Of a stretch of 64,000 bases of DNA, positions 1 to 12,291 are shown in pieces; position 1 is the stretch's first letter, and each line of letters starts with the position of its first letter. A model generated the notes under the pieces. The model ran no database searches. It had not been told where the DNA came from and was given only the letters and a program-made list of their open reading frames with translations. Source of the DNA: Monarcha castaneiventris obscurior (lineage: Eukaryota; Chordata; Aves; Passeriformes; Monarchidae). Location: positions 806,001 to 870,000 of the forward strand of contig JAMPIT010000350.1 of assembly GCA_026261815.1 (NCBI GenBank). The letters are read 5' to 3'. The position numbers and the translations under genes were made by a program.

Positions 1-3000
1 CAAGAGCAGCCAGGTACAGACTTGGCACAGACAAACCCCAAGCCCCAAGCTGGGTGACAGTGACACACTGAAAAGAAGCAGAATTGAAAGGCCAGAATTT
101 CCCCACGGCCCTAGCAAACACTGCTGGGCCAGGAGAATGTGTTGTGGTCAGGCGCAGACTCAGTTCTACCAGGTACAGCTACAGTAATTGCAAAATTAAG
201 AAGAAAGTGAGATTAATATCTGTGCCGCTTGTTTGCTGTCTTGAGAGTCCAATGTGTAAGACATCTTGTAACCACAAGACAAACAAAAATATTAGCTTGT
301 GAGTAGATGCCTGATCACACAGGGTGAGACTGAAGGGGAATGCCTGGGTGTCCTGTGTCAGTCAAGGGCAAGGAGATGGTTCTCTTTTCCTTATTTTGGC
401 TGTGCCGAGAGAAGTTTGACTACAGAGATGGACCTCAGAAACTCAGACAAGGATAGGGAAAAGCAACAGATGTCTAATGATTGCAAAATGGCTCCTCTCT
501 ACCACAACAGAATTAATTGTTTTGCTCCCAGTATTCCTCCTGGAACTGCTCAGAAACCCATGCTATTCAATGGCCTGCTCTCATTTTTAAATACTGGGAT
601 TATAGCTTGAGATAAACCAGTTGGAATAATATCTCTTATCTTTATTTCTTGCTGACATTTAAAAGATAAGTTTTGTCTAATAGTGTGTTGATACATTTGA
701 AGAATCAATTTTCAAAAAATAAAATTCTTATTACAAGTTTTACATAACCTTTCTCTTCTTGAAAATATAAGGGATGGATTAAAATACTTTCAATTCAATT
801 CACTGTTGCTTTAAAGTGGTTGATTTGATGATGTCAGATAGCATTTAAATCCTCTTCTCTATTCAGTCAGTGTCAGTCTTACTTTAAGCAGCCCAATGGT
901 ATCCTTTGCTTTATCTGGAATAATTGTGAAGAGACTGTAAATGCAAAAAATGTCCTTGATAAAACCCCCATCTTTTTATTGCTTCTTCATTTATTAAACA
1001 AAATATAATTTCTGTTTTTTCTGTCATTCTGCAAGTTTCTGATAATCATTCAATGTGGTCTCATCTTTTCTGATCCTCAATGATTTTGATTCAGTCATGC
1101 TTTCTGCATTCTGAGGTTGTGGTTTAAATCAGGTTGGAGAGACTAACCAATTGGTTTACATGAACCTTTTCTTTTGCAATCCAACATCAGTAAGACCAGA
1201 TGAGATGGCTTGGTATACAAGATTGATCATACTACAATGTCCTATCCCAAATTAGGTCACCTTGTCTCCGAACAGAGAGATGCATTAAAGGACTTTTTCA
1301 AATAGTGCCTCAGGCTTTTCCCAGTAGCTTGAGGGGTCCAAAACAATAGGTTTTCATAACAATGGTTTTTCCCTAGTATAATACCATTAAACCCATTTAT
1401 GGACTAAGTTTTACTTAGAATACCTTAAAATGCACTTGGAAAACAAACAGGTTTCTGGAGTTTTCACAGGTTTTGTATCAAATCCTCCCTTGAGGTTGCC
1501 TTGGCTAGCCCATTGCTCAACAACACGGGAAACATCTTTGATTCAAGTTAGTAATTAGTGTTAGTGAAAGCATAGAGGAGGAAACAAGGATGATCAAAGT
1601 TATAGAGAAGCTTCTATGAAGGAAACGACACAGAAAAAGACTCTGCCAGCTGGAAAAACTTTGGCTGTTAAAATACAGTTAGGTTCTTTCAAATCATAAG
1701 TGGCAAAGATGAGATAAACAAAGAAAGAATATTTGCTGCGTTTTTGAAGAAAAGCAAAATGAAATCAGAAGGTGATTATTGCTGGAGAGAAGTGTTTGTT
1801 CACACAGCGACAGTAAAGCTGTGAAACTCCTCTGGTGCAAGAAAGAGTGGAACACAACTTGCAGAGGCTTACACTGAGAAAAAAAAGGGTGAGACAAATG
1901 CACAGAAGAAAAAGTTACACAGGACTATTAAATAAAAACAGCCATAAAATATGTCAAACCTTTGGCTCAGGAAATCTCTAATCCATTATTTTTGGATGTG
2001 AGAAGAATATATACAGGAGGTATCACTATTTGCTTGTCCTCTTTTTTGCTCTTTCCTAGGCATTCACCATTAGTCATTGCCAGGGACAAGAAACTGGGCT
2101 AGAGGAATACTTAGTCTTACTCAGGAGAGCTTCTTTTGTGTCACTCCTTTCCAAGTTTCACACTGCCTTAGCAAGTTTGTTATTTCTAGAATTTACTTCT
2201 CATTTCTTAGAAGAATGATGTATGGAATTTTCTTTGTAAAAAGTTACAAAAGTAGCATATACTCTGTTAGGGATTGTAAATAACCCTTAGCAGTGGGTTT
2301 CATATGTAAAATCAGAGATTGTTCCTGCGTCGTTTTAAGCTTCAACATCAATAACTTGCAAATTTCGTTTCCTTTTTCAGAAAATGTTTTGTATGCCTAA
2401 GGGGTTTTCTAATGGTTTTTGTCATCATATGCTGTTTCCTTCCAATATTAGTGACTTCTCAATATACTGTTTCGCATCAGTATTCCTGTGAACCCCTTAC
2501 ACATTTTATCTTTTGTCCTAGTTTTCACTTTTTTCAGCTCTGTTTATCAGCTGACTGTCAAAGCCTGTTTTATGACATCCTTTAGAAGATCTTTCTCTTC
2601 TTTCTCCTCTTATGATTTATTTGAAAGCAATGTCCTCTAGTTTTTTGCAAGTGAATCTCAATCCTGGAGAAGACTGAGTTTCTTAAACATGTGATCTCAC
2701 TTCCACTGGAATGTGATCCAAGCACGCTAAAATAGTGGGATCTTTACCACTTCATTAACAAGTTAAAAAGTTATTATGGAATAAATGTGTAGTATGAAGA
2801 AATTAAACATTCTTATTCCTCTAGTAGAAATGATAGAACAAACTATGAAAATAAAGGTGTTAAATGCTTCATTATTTGTATATTTTTATTTCCTGTCTTT
2901 TTATAATAAAATTATTTACCACTGAAGTCCTTCTATAGACATGAGTTTTCCAGGGAATTGCAACAATTCAAGGAAACTCCTAATATAAGACTTTTTAATT

Positions 3001-4060
3001 TGTAGTGCACTTTATTGTTGCTAATAACTGACAAATGTCCCTATTAATAAGACCAATTACATATTTTTCATAACATGTATTTGCTTTTAAAAATATATAT
3101 TTGACTAGTGTTTCCTAAAGCAATGAATGTCCACTGAAAAGTCTTTCACATCTCTTGAAAAATGGTGAAATAATTTGAGTAAGGATATTTTAGTATTTCC
3201 AGTGTTTTGTTCCCTTTAATAGCGCTAATTAGAAGCCATTCCTTTAAAAGAAGGAGATACTTACATTCAATTTATCAAAAAGTCTGGAAAGCCTTTGGAT
3301 GTTTAATAGGATTAGCCCTTATTGGCAAATGGTTTAGGGATTTTTGTGTGCAGGTATATATGGAGTATGCATGGATATGGCTTGACTGTAAACTTCGAAT
3401 ACTGATTTCTCACTTTGTCCCAATCCCTGCCTCTTCTGCAGTCACTTCAACTAAAAAAAAAAAAAAAAGTAGGAAAAGGAAATAAGAAAATATCTAAATC
3501 AGCTCTAAATGGATAAAGATTGATGAGCTGTAACTTTCTAGCCATTATGCCTGGATGTGTGAACTATTTCTTTTGTAGTATAGAAGAGCTAAATTTCCCA
3601 CCTTTGGTGTCACCTGTGCTAGGGACAAAGTACGTCCAAGTTGTGCTGGGCACTTTGTCCTCTTTTTTCTTTGCTCTTATACCAGAGATCATGCTGGTTC
3701 TTTCTCTTTAGCCTGTCTTTTCTCTGTTTTAACACACAGAGACTGGTTTAAACAACTGTAAGGATGTATGAAGTCACAGTTAGTATGAAACTGGGAGTGT
3801 TTGACAGTCACTCAAAACCTGTAGGGATTAGGGAGGAGCAAACACTCTTGTTGCAGCACCACCACGCCACCATTAAATCAAAATTTCTACAGGTTTCTGC
3901 ATAGCTTTACTCTAATTTTGATTCAAGCGTTCGACACGTGAGATGACATTCATCATGCCTATCTCTCTCTGCCTAGACACTGGGTGTTTAACAGAAGCTG
4001 CTTGTCTCCTGCCTGTTCACAGGAGATATCTCCTCAGTGTGATTGATCCCAACGGTGTTA
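1..4060. other. Unique intergenic or intronic sequence, no gene recognised
   Basis: The first 600 bases are moderately GC-balanced. From about 620 the sequence becomes AT-rich, with short homopolymer runs including an A-run at 3452-3467. Short ATG-started frames occur (for example 84-302, 299-610 and 3207-3485), but none has a recognisable domain, and several end in simple sequence such as the lysine run encoded by the 3452 A-tract. I see no CR1 or LTR signature here. Confidence 0.6.
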
Positions 4061-4400
4061 CATATTATCTTAAAAGAGTGTGAATTTCTTCTGTCGTTTC
4101 TCTGCCCTTTGAAATGCAGAAGCATCTCAGGAAACTGCGGGTGAGTGACAAAGCAAGGCTTTGCCTTGCCCCACTGCAGTGACCCTGACCAGGAGGCTGT
4201 TGCACATGGAGCAGTGAGAGGTGCACACAGCAGTCACCCTGAGCACACTCACAGCTTTCAGCCCTGTGCTGGCCTGCCAGATCCCTGGGCTGGGGGAGGA
4301 ACTCCACATGCTTATCATGACAGAGCATCCTGCAGGCAGCTCTCGGCTTTTGCCAGCAATTATGGCTTTGCCTTGATCTAAATGTCAGCAAGGAGTCCTC
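4061..4400. other. GC-elevated block, unidentified
   Basis: About 340 bases are clearly richer in G and C than the flanks and hold overlapping short frames on both strands (4065-4391 minus, 4145-4381 plus). The plus-strand text has exon-like CAG/GTGAG strings, for example GGGTGAGTG near 4140, but no frame matches a protein I know. It could be an unrecognised exon, an old repeat, or local GC variation. Confidence 0.3.
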
Positions 4401-4448
4401 AGGTGAACACTGTCTGACTGCAGAAACGATAGAGTTGTTTACTCTTGA

Positions 4449-4844
4449 ATGACAATATCAATACAAGAAGGCAATAGCTGCTTCTACTGCGGCATAAAGA
4501 ACACAGAACACCTGGATCCAATTAACAAATATTATTTTTCAGACTGTTGTTGCATATGTACACCAAAGCCTTTAGAATTTTGGCACTTATACTTTTATTC
4601 TTCTTTTAATAAAGAGCTGTTATCAAATGTAACAAGATTAAGTCCACAGTTAAAAAGAGTTGTGCATGTGCTGATGCTAGCTTTCAATTACCCGAGTATA
4701 AGTATGGCATCTGAAAGGAAGTTCTTAAAACATGAAAGAGGTGTGGTTTGTTTGGTTTGGTTTGGTTGTCTTTCTTTTTTTTTTTTCTTCTCTGTCTCAA
4801 GCAATCAAATGGAATTGACTAATATTTCCAAACCCGTTATTTGA
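4449..4844 (+). pseudogene. Open frame with weak resemblance to the hAT transposase C-terminus
   Basis: The frame is 131 codons long. Around residues 41-45 it reads PLEFW, and around residues 82-92 it reads PSISMASERKF. hAT-family transposases end in a dimerisation domain with a PLEWW-like motif followed by a proline and a conserved S-E-R-x-F string, so order and wording match. The spacing between the two motifs is about 15 residues longer than usual. The last 30 residues are encoded by a TTTGG/poly-T simple repeat and are not domain-like. No upstream transposase catalytic region or terminal inverted repeats were seen. If real, this is an old DNA-transposon relic or an exon of a domesticated ZBED/hAT gene. 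Chance resemblance is quite possible. Confidence 0.2.
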
Positions 4845-6937
4845 GCCAAGAAAAAACATGAGAAACTTCAGCCTAAAGATACTTTGATTCAGGAAGGAAT
4901 TTTTAATTTGAAATAGTGGCACTGCAAGAAAGATTTTTCTGGAAGCTCAAGGCCACTCTTGGTGGTTGATGGGACCAGGAAATTAATTCAACAATGAAAA
5001 GTTATAACACAGATTGAACAAAAGCATTTACAAAAATTGGCCACATGGGTGTTTTTGAACCACTGAAGACATACTCTTGTGTTTAAACACAGTGAAAAAA
5101 CCACTGATATGGTGGGAAGCAGATGACCCAATTTTCTGTTAGTGAAGACTTTGCATAGTAATTTAAGAGCTATAATTTCTAGAATAACAGGAGAGTTTGG
5201 CCCGTTAGTCCCTCAGTTCAATCCTTTGTAGTCCAGTATGAATTAGATTTAGCAGGATCTGTGCACAGGGCCAGCTATTTCTCCAGAATAAAAGCAGAGG
5301 AAGATACAGATGGTAAGGTTATTCCTGTTGAAATTATTAAAAATTTAACTCTTGCCAAACCGAAATGGGAAGTAATTAATTTTGTATTTCTAAACTCATT
5401 TTAGACAGTGTAGAATAAAATCAGATTAGGTCCCAACACTGCTGAATACTGCAGCAACATGATCATGTTTTCTACTACATCCATTTTTCCCAGACATGCC
5501 ATGACACTTCCAAGATGTGGGATGTCTGTGGGTGTCCAGGCACCAGGACACCACCACGCAGCGTTTGTCCTGCACAGTGCTCCTGTGCCTTTAGGTGCCT
5601 TTGAGGAACACGTTTATTTAGGCAATCTTGTGAAGTTTAGAAAGCTGCCTGGAACAGGTGTTGGCCTTAGAAAGACAGATGGCTTTATTCCAGCATGCCT
5701 TTGAAGTGAGTTTTGGCTTTGAACCAAGCTCATAACACCTCAATCTGGAAACATCTGTGATAACTGCTAACCAACCTGAGTTGCTCGGTTTTATTACAGT
5801 AAGTGAAAGTGAGTATAAAATAAATACACATATGTTAGTACTAATATGAAATGTGGGCCTTACCTACTTTGATCTATGTTAAGATTTTTTTGTAATTTAA
5901 ATTTGCTTTACCTACAATACCTCAGGAATTTTCAGGTGAGAGTCTGAGGTCAGAAAATAATTATCTGTCAAAAGCAAAACTCAGTAGGAGAGAAGAATGG
6001 GCTTTGAAGCCTTCTGATGTCACACTGACATGGTTGAAAGATGCCCTTTCAACTTTTAAAATAAAAATTTCAATACATTTCCAAATTCTATATAATACTT
6101 TCCTGAAGATTTGAAGGGTTTTTTTTTAGTAGAGGGAAAATGAAAAAGAATTTTTCACATATATTAAGACCAACTTTTTTGTAGCTGAGCTTTATTGTTC
6201 TTTTAATATAATAGAGTCAGGTAAAATGTCAACATTTCAACTTTTTGTTCTATTTAGTTAGAGATAAAATTTTCAAAACCTCACAGAATGGAAAGCTCAA
6301 CCTGATAGACCCAGGTCTAGTTTAGAAGATCTTTTGCATAGGTTTACTTTGAACAAATTCGAACAATCTTTTCCAGGACTTCTAGTCTTGTTACTTTAGA
6401 GATAAATGTTAGAAGCATTAGAAAAACAAGGTCACTGATGGCAGTAAGAACTTGATTAGATGCAGAAGGTAGGATTTATCTGAGCAAGAAATAGACACTT
6501 CTAAGGCATGGGACACTTCTTCCATAAAATGACCTGTAAAGTAGGTCAGATAAAAGTTACCCTGAAAGTGCCTCCTTCTTTTGGCTGGCTATAAAAAAGA
6601 TAATTAATTCAAGACAGCTTCTCTTTAGACACAGAAATGAGATGAATCCCACCTAGAGAGAGTGCAAAGAATTAAAATAGCTGGTATCAACTACTTTGTT
6701 GCTAAGTGAGGACATCTGAAATGTCTGAAATTTTTTTATTGTCCAGTCATGACAACCAGCATGAGAGATAGGGCAAAAATGTAACCGTTCCCCAGTAGAA
6801 CAGTCAAAGAAGTTTGGGAGATATATGGGGAGATGAGACTAGGCACACTGACTGATTCATGGGCAACATTTTAGTAAATTTAGAAACAATGGTGAGAATT
6901 GAATTTTATACAAACATACAATGGGTTTGGGGTTGAA
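4845..6937. other. Unique AT-rich sequence, no gene recognised
   Basis: This stretch holds no recognisable repeat and no credible gene. One 81-codon frame at 5459-5704 lies in a slightly GC-richer patch but shows no motif, signal peptide or membrane segment that I can name. Confidence 0.6.
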
Positions 6938-7279
6938 TTCTTCCAATACCTGAAGGGAGCCCACAAGAAAGACAGAGAGAGAGATTGTTTACAGAGAGAG
7001 CTTGTAGTGACAGGACAAAGGGGAATGGCTTCAAATGGAAAAAAGGCAGGCTTAGATTAGATATTAGCAAGAAATCCTTTACTGTCATGGTGCAGAGGCA
7101 CTGGAACAGGTCGCCCAGAGAAGCTGTTGTTGTCCCAACCCTAGAAGTTTTCAAGGCCACATTGGATGGGGCCATGAGCAAACTGGTTTAGTGGGAGATG
7201 TCCCTACCCATGGCAGGGGGGTTGGAACTAGATGATCTTTAAAGTCCCTTCCAATCCAAGCCCTTCTATAATTCTATGA
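6938..7279 (+). repeat. CR1 LINE, 5'-truncated 3' end
   Basis: This is the 3' non-coding end of a chicken-repeat-1 (CR1) retrotransposon. Diagnostic phrases in order are: CTTCCAATACCTGAAGGGAGCC at the left, a dispersed 'lots of A/G then GGAACAGGTCGCCCAGAGAAGC' stretch near 7100, CCCATGGCAGG near 7207, AGATGATCTTTAAAGTCCC near 7230, and the terminal TTCTATAATTCTATGAT tail. CR1 copies in birds are usually truncated at the 5' end like this one. The short frames on both strands here (6906-7181 minus, 6985-7191 plus) are by-products of the repeat. Confidence 0.93.
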
Positions 7280-7394
7280 TCATCTGGTTCAACACGCCTG
7301 CCATGGGCAGGAACATCTTAGACTAGAACAGGTTGCTTGAATGTCTGCGCAACCTGACCTTGAACTCTTCCAATGATGGGAAATCCACAACCAA
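7280..7394 (-). repeat. CR1 LINE fragment, inverted relative to its neighbour
   Basis: Read on the minus strand this repeats the CR1 3' region: a Gly/Pro-free non-coding stretch with CATGGCAGG, AACCTGTTCTAG and GTGGATTTCCCATC. It lacks the last 30 or so bases and the octamer tail of CR1, starting directly at the ATCATCTGGTT position. It abuts the plus-strand CR1 with no spacer. Divergence from the plus copy is substantial, so this is an independent insertion, not a recent inverted duplication. Confidence 0.85.
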
Positions 7395-10300
7395 GTTCTC
7401 AGCAGTTTGATATTAAAATGAGATTGCTCCTTTCCAATACAAATAGAGGAGGAGCAGAGAGAAGTGACACCACCTTTATAAGCTTTATGGAGCAGTGGTC
7501 TCATTTCACATTTCTCTTGAAAATATATGGAACAAGATACACATTAGAAAATGGCCAAAGTTGTTTAGCCAGTCAGTTAGATAGTTACCACATGTGTGTT
7601 TAAATTCTTTATCTGGTTCCACGATAACAGCAAATTTTTTTTTAAAAGTTTGTTTTCTCTGTTTCAACTTGGGAGAGTTTATTGTGCAGTCACTTCCTTG
7701 AATCTGCAGTTAAACACCCTCAGTGTGCGTGATTTTATCCATGGACAGTACCCTAGACACTAAAGCAATAGGGTTTTTTTGCAACGCAGTGCACTGAGCA
7801 TAATTGGAGAGCTTGAAACCTATCTAAAAATAATTTGTAGGACAACAGCATCTAATTATGTTGGACACAGAAGTCTGGTAAGTAGCACTAACTACTGACA
7901 ATTGTAGCACTGAAAGTACTTTAAATGAATAAGAAATGTAATTTAAGTGGCAACATCAGGATGATGAAACCAGTTTATATAACATAAGGAAAACAAAAAC
8001 TAATTAAAAATATTGTGGATTGTGCAGAAAGTCTCTCTATAACTTCACATAAAATTTAATTCTCACAGTTGTTGTGGCTGTTGATTTGTTTTGGTTTTTT
8101 GATACAAGGCTCATTAGCCCACATAAATTTCTGTGGTTAGATAAAAATTACTGTTCTTTGTGGTCTTTTGGTTTCCCAGCATGATGTGCTTTGTAGGACT
8201 AGTCCTTTCCACAGCCTGTCATATAATTAGTGTTGGTGCGCATCTGCACTGGAATTTTGAGAAACTGGTAGTATATAATTTTATCTGGAAACATTTATTG
8301 GGACAAACAAGTCATACAGTGATTGCTTGCTGGTCTTTTTTTGTTGTATTTTCCATTTGCAAGACAGTTAATGAGCCCTGAGAAGATACTTTTTTTTTTC
8401 ATCCAGAGACTTTCACAATATTTCCAAATTATGCTTGATCTGGGAGCAAGCACTCTCCTCAGGGAGAGAACAGAGGGCTGCTTGGGGCAGCCAGTTTCCA
8501 GGGGCAACACCATTGCTCAGGTACTGTTTCCACAAGCTGGCAAGGTTGACTGGGCATTCAGCAACAGACTGGTTGGGCTGGGCAGTTTGCCTAGGGCAGC
8601 AGACTCCTCTGGAGCTTACCCTGTATGACTTGACCAGGCAAATAAGGACTAATGCTCATTAAACATATGGCTGTACTGCTTAATGTGGAGGCCCTCCTCT
8701 GATAAGAAGTAATTTTGAGCAGCTGGGTAGTCTTGGACTTGGTAAGTGGCTGGTTTATTTCTTAGACAAGAAAAATGAGCAGGCACTGAGTAAATGAATT
8801 ATCCCAATTAAGCTTTATTTTTAGTATGGCATTGGGTAAACATGGATATTAAGGCCAAATTTCAAGTATAAACTCAAGATTATAGGAGAGGGCAGAGAAA
8901 GAAAAAACCTTGCCTCTGAGAAGTAGAGGAGACACATGGGCCACCCTGTAGTTTCTTCTGATAGCTGATAAGTATGGGAGCCAGGTGCTGTCATCTGTCA
9001 AGAAAATCAGCTTATGAAATTAATGTGGGAATCTCCCACCCCACCCATGGATTTCTGGTTTATTACATGGTTTTTATGAGTGTGAATAAAAATCTAAGGC
9101 TTGATCAACCCCACTCTTTTCTCATGACTTTCTTAGGAGGGGTTGATGAGTTGTTCATGTCATCAGTTATTACGACCTAAGACACTGGGAAACTTTTAAC
9201 AATGCAAAAATTACTATATCATTAACTTAGTCACTTGGCAGACAGGGTATATTTGCTCATCAGTAGATTAAATTATCAGGGTTGGTTTTTTGTGGGTTTG
9301 TTTTTGTGGGTTTTTTTTTCCTGGTGGAAAATAAGACAGAACTCAGCACTGCTCTGTACAACAGGTACATCCTTCAGGGAAAGAAGAGTGAAAATTTATG
9401 ACAAGACTGAAATGGCAATTAACCGGATGATTGGTTCCCACAAAGAACAGAGATAAAAGAGGAATATCAGGCCAATTACCTGGTGTTGAGGTAACAACAT
9501 TTTGTTATGTGAAATACAGTGTTTGGTAAGGACAGCATCAGTGGCAAGTGGACTTGTAGGAAATACTAAACTGATAATTTAACAGCACCGAAATGAGCAG
9601 GAATGTCAGCAATATTTACATAGCTTGGCTGTTGTGGCAGACAAGATAAAACAGAAGGAAATCTTGATACCAAGAAATTAAGACCACAAGGGACAGGACT
9701 AGAGGAAACTGCTCCAGTGTAGTATTAAGAATGAAAGGGAATGTGAAAAAGAAGTCAGAAGTGAAATTTTCCCTGGTGGTATTAGAACTTACCAAACCTG
9801 AAAGGGTCAAGAGAGGTAGGATTTGTTCAAATGCAAATAAGATAGAAATGCCTTGGAGGGATGATGTTTTCAGTAACACCTTTAGGGATTTTAATACTGG
9901 ACATTTACCAAGTCCAAAGAACTATGGTACCAATTTTAGCATATGGGCTGAACACTCTGCCAGATATAAATACTTAGCATTGTCATATTATCGGTAACTG
10001 ATTCTCAGGAGTAAATGTTCTGATTGTAAACTGAATGTCAGGAGTAAAATATGGTGGGCATGAGAAGATGTAAAGGCCTAGTGCCATAGTTCTTCAAAAA
10101 AACATCAATCAGAGAAGGTCAAGAAGCCTCATACAAACAGACCTGTATGAAACCTCCTCTGTCTGAGAAACAGCTTCTCTGTTTTTCTACTTCTACTGAA
10201 AAAGATATTCTGCAAAATGGTGTCCTCATGTGAAAATAATCTGTGCAAGAACCATCATCTTGGAAATCTGTCACAGGGCAGAAAAGGAAATCCTAACTCA

Positions 10301-11079
10301 TAAAAACACCTCTTGTTAATGGGAAGGAAAAAGATACTATTGAAATACTCAAATGCCTCATATTTCATATTTGTAACTACTACCTTCTCTTTTCACGACA
10401 TCTTTAACCAAAAACTCTGAAGGTTTATTAACAACTATTAGCCATGGTATTAAGAAAGATATGATTTTTTTTGAGACGTCAATTATTGCTTAAAAGTATG
10501 ATGATGTAGGGAAGTAGGGACATATCCTATCTGTGGCTCTCATTTATTCCAAAGACGTTAGCATGACCTATTGAATATATTAATGTAGTAATTGCCTAAT
10601 TCATGCCAAGGCATGCCATATAAAAATTAAAACAACAAGAATTTCCCCCTTTTCATTCCAGTAATAATATGGAACAAAGAAATAAAAATCTTTTAAAAGG
10701 GCTTTTAATGAATAAATATCATTGACTACAGCACCTCGACTAGTAAAGCAGAACTTGTTTTAGAAAAAGGTGTATCCCAAAGAAGTGTTTTTATTAGACT
10801 TCAATTAGATTCTGGAATTCCATATTTATTCTCATTGGAAATTTTCAGATAATTTCAAGGTGAGCTTTTGAGTCTTGGACTGTGACTTCAAAAGACCATA
10901 AAATGAATGATTTTGCATTTTATTTCCACAAAGTTAGACAGCTGGGAGCTGAATGTTATATTTTGTTGGGTTTGTGAGGAAATGCCTGGGGATCTGTAAA
11001 CAGGATAAAATATACCACCACTGAGGTAATATAAATTAGGAATCAGGAGTGTTGACAGTGTAAGTACTTTTAATGTGCT
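7395..11079. other. Unique sequence, no gene recognised
   Basis: This stretch is AT-rich with small T/G-rich low-complexity patches near 8080-8100 and 9280-9325. A GC-richer patch at 8430-8640 carries overlapping short frames in two registers (8323-8628 and 8435-8662), neither of which I recognise. A string near 9685-9760 faintly resembles CR1 3' text but is too weak to call. Confidence 0.55.
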
Positions 11080-11263
11080 ATTAACAGAGGGATGGTTTAA
11101 CTAATGAAGTACAACATCAATAGTGTACTTTAAACTATTAATATATAATGCTCACATATTTGTTAAACCATATTAACAGAGGGACTGTTTAACTAATGAG
11201 GTACAACATCAAGAGTGTATTTTAAAGTATTAATATATAATGCTCACATATTTGTTAAACCAT
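11080..11263. repeat. 92-bp tandem duplication (two units)
   Basis: Unit 1 is 11080-11171 and unit 2 is 11172-11263. I count 86 of 92 identical positions with no gaps. Unit 1 contains a perfect 10-base inverted repeat, ATGGTTTAAC at 11092-11101 and GTTAAACCAT at 11162-11171. In unit 2 the left arm has changed at two positions (ACTGTTTAAC) while the right arm is kept. The unit is AT-rich and non-coding. Confidence 0.95.
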
Positions 11264-11972
11264 AATATCCAATGAATATTCTCTTGCTATTTAATTAGGC
11301 GTTTAGGTTACAGTAAACGGGCTATTTAATCTCTCACTTTATATTTAATCAAACACCTATATTCTTGCAAACATTTGCCATCGACATTAAAATAATATAA
11401 TTACTATCTTGTAAATACCAAGTTAGTTGCCTCATAAAAGCACAAATGGGTAAGGTCAGAGCCCTGTGTTGCTATAAATTTTCCACCTCTATCTTTTGTG
11501 ACTAAAGCCAAAGGCACAATGTGCTGTTCCTGTTCTGGAGCAGGAGGCACTTGCCCCATGCTCTGTGTGAGAAAAGTCAGTGTCCTCTGAAAATAATGAG
11601 TCACTGCTTGAGCAGCATCTAAACACAAATCTGCTGGTCAAAAGACTCCAGGCTGGAGCAGCTGTCTCCTCAGGTGGAGAAGCCTTCTGTACTTGGGTTT
11701 CCCACCACACTCTACTGTGGCTCCAGCTCCTTGGGGCTGGGGTCTCCAGTGGCTCCCCATGGGCACGGGTGCCCCATGGGATTGGAGAAAGCTGCAGCGG
11801 CCCTTTTCACCTTGCCTGAGGTAGCTGGGAGGGCTCACCTTTCTTCTTCACTTTCCACTTTTGTAATTTTTAGAAAATTACATGCATTTGCTGAAGAAAG
11901 ACCCATTATGTCTTTTATCATACAACTCCTGATCTTTTCTTCAAGCATTCCACATTAGACTGAAAAAAAGGG
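11264..11972. other. Unique sequence with a GC-elevated patch
   Basis: The left part is AT-rich. From about 11510 to 11845 GC content rises and six short frames overlap on both strands, which is typical of stop-poor GC-rich DNA and not of a gene. A CCCCATGGG string occurs twice around a GGGCAC/GTGCCC mini-palindrome near 11755-11780. No repeat family was recognised. Confidence 0.5.
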
Positions 11973-12098
11973 TGTTGAGGTTTAACCCCACCTGGCAATC
12001 AAGGCCCACAGAGCCATTCGCTTACCCAGCCCTGGAGAGAGGGGCGAGAGAGCTGGAAGGGTAAAAGGGAGAACACTCAGGTGTTGAGATAAAGGCAG

Positions 12099-12104
12099 TT
12101 TAAT
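12099..12104 (-). terminator. Polyadenylation signal (ATTAAA) of the ERVL-type LTR
   Basis: The minus strand reads ATTAAA between the TATA box and the LTR 3' end, which is the expected place for the R-region poly(A) signal. Confidence 0.55.
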
Positions 12105-12284
12105 AGGGAAAGCAAAAGCCATACACACAAGCAAAGCAAACCAAGGAATTCGTTCCCCCCTTCCCATGGGCAGGCAGGTGTTCAGCCGTCCCCAGGACAG
12201 CAGGGCTCCACCACGCCTAACAGTGACTTGGGATGACAAACACCCACCATTCCAAAGGTCCCTCCTTCCTTCTTCTTCCCCCAG

Positions 12285-12291
12285 CTTTATA
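12285..12291 (-). promoter_or_regulatory. TATA box of the ERVL-type LTR
   Basis: The minus strand reads TATAAAG, preceded by a GC-moderate U3 segment and followed by a polypurine/GGAAGAAG stretch, as in the intact LTR family. It probably no longer drives transcription, since most of U3 is lost. Confidence 0.6.

Noticed and set aside
9640..9760. Possible CR1 3' UTR remnant
   Set aside because: Only one phrase (GGGACAGGACTAGAGGAAACTG) resembles CR1; flanking landmarks are absent.
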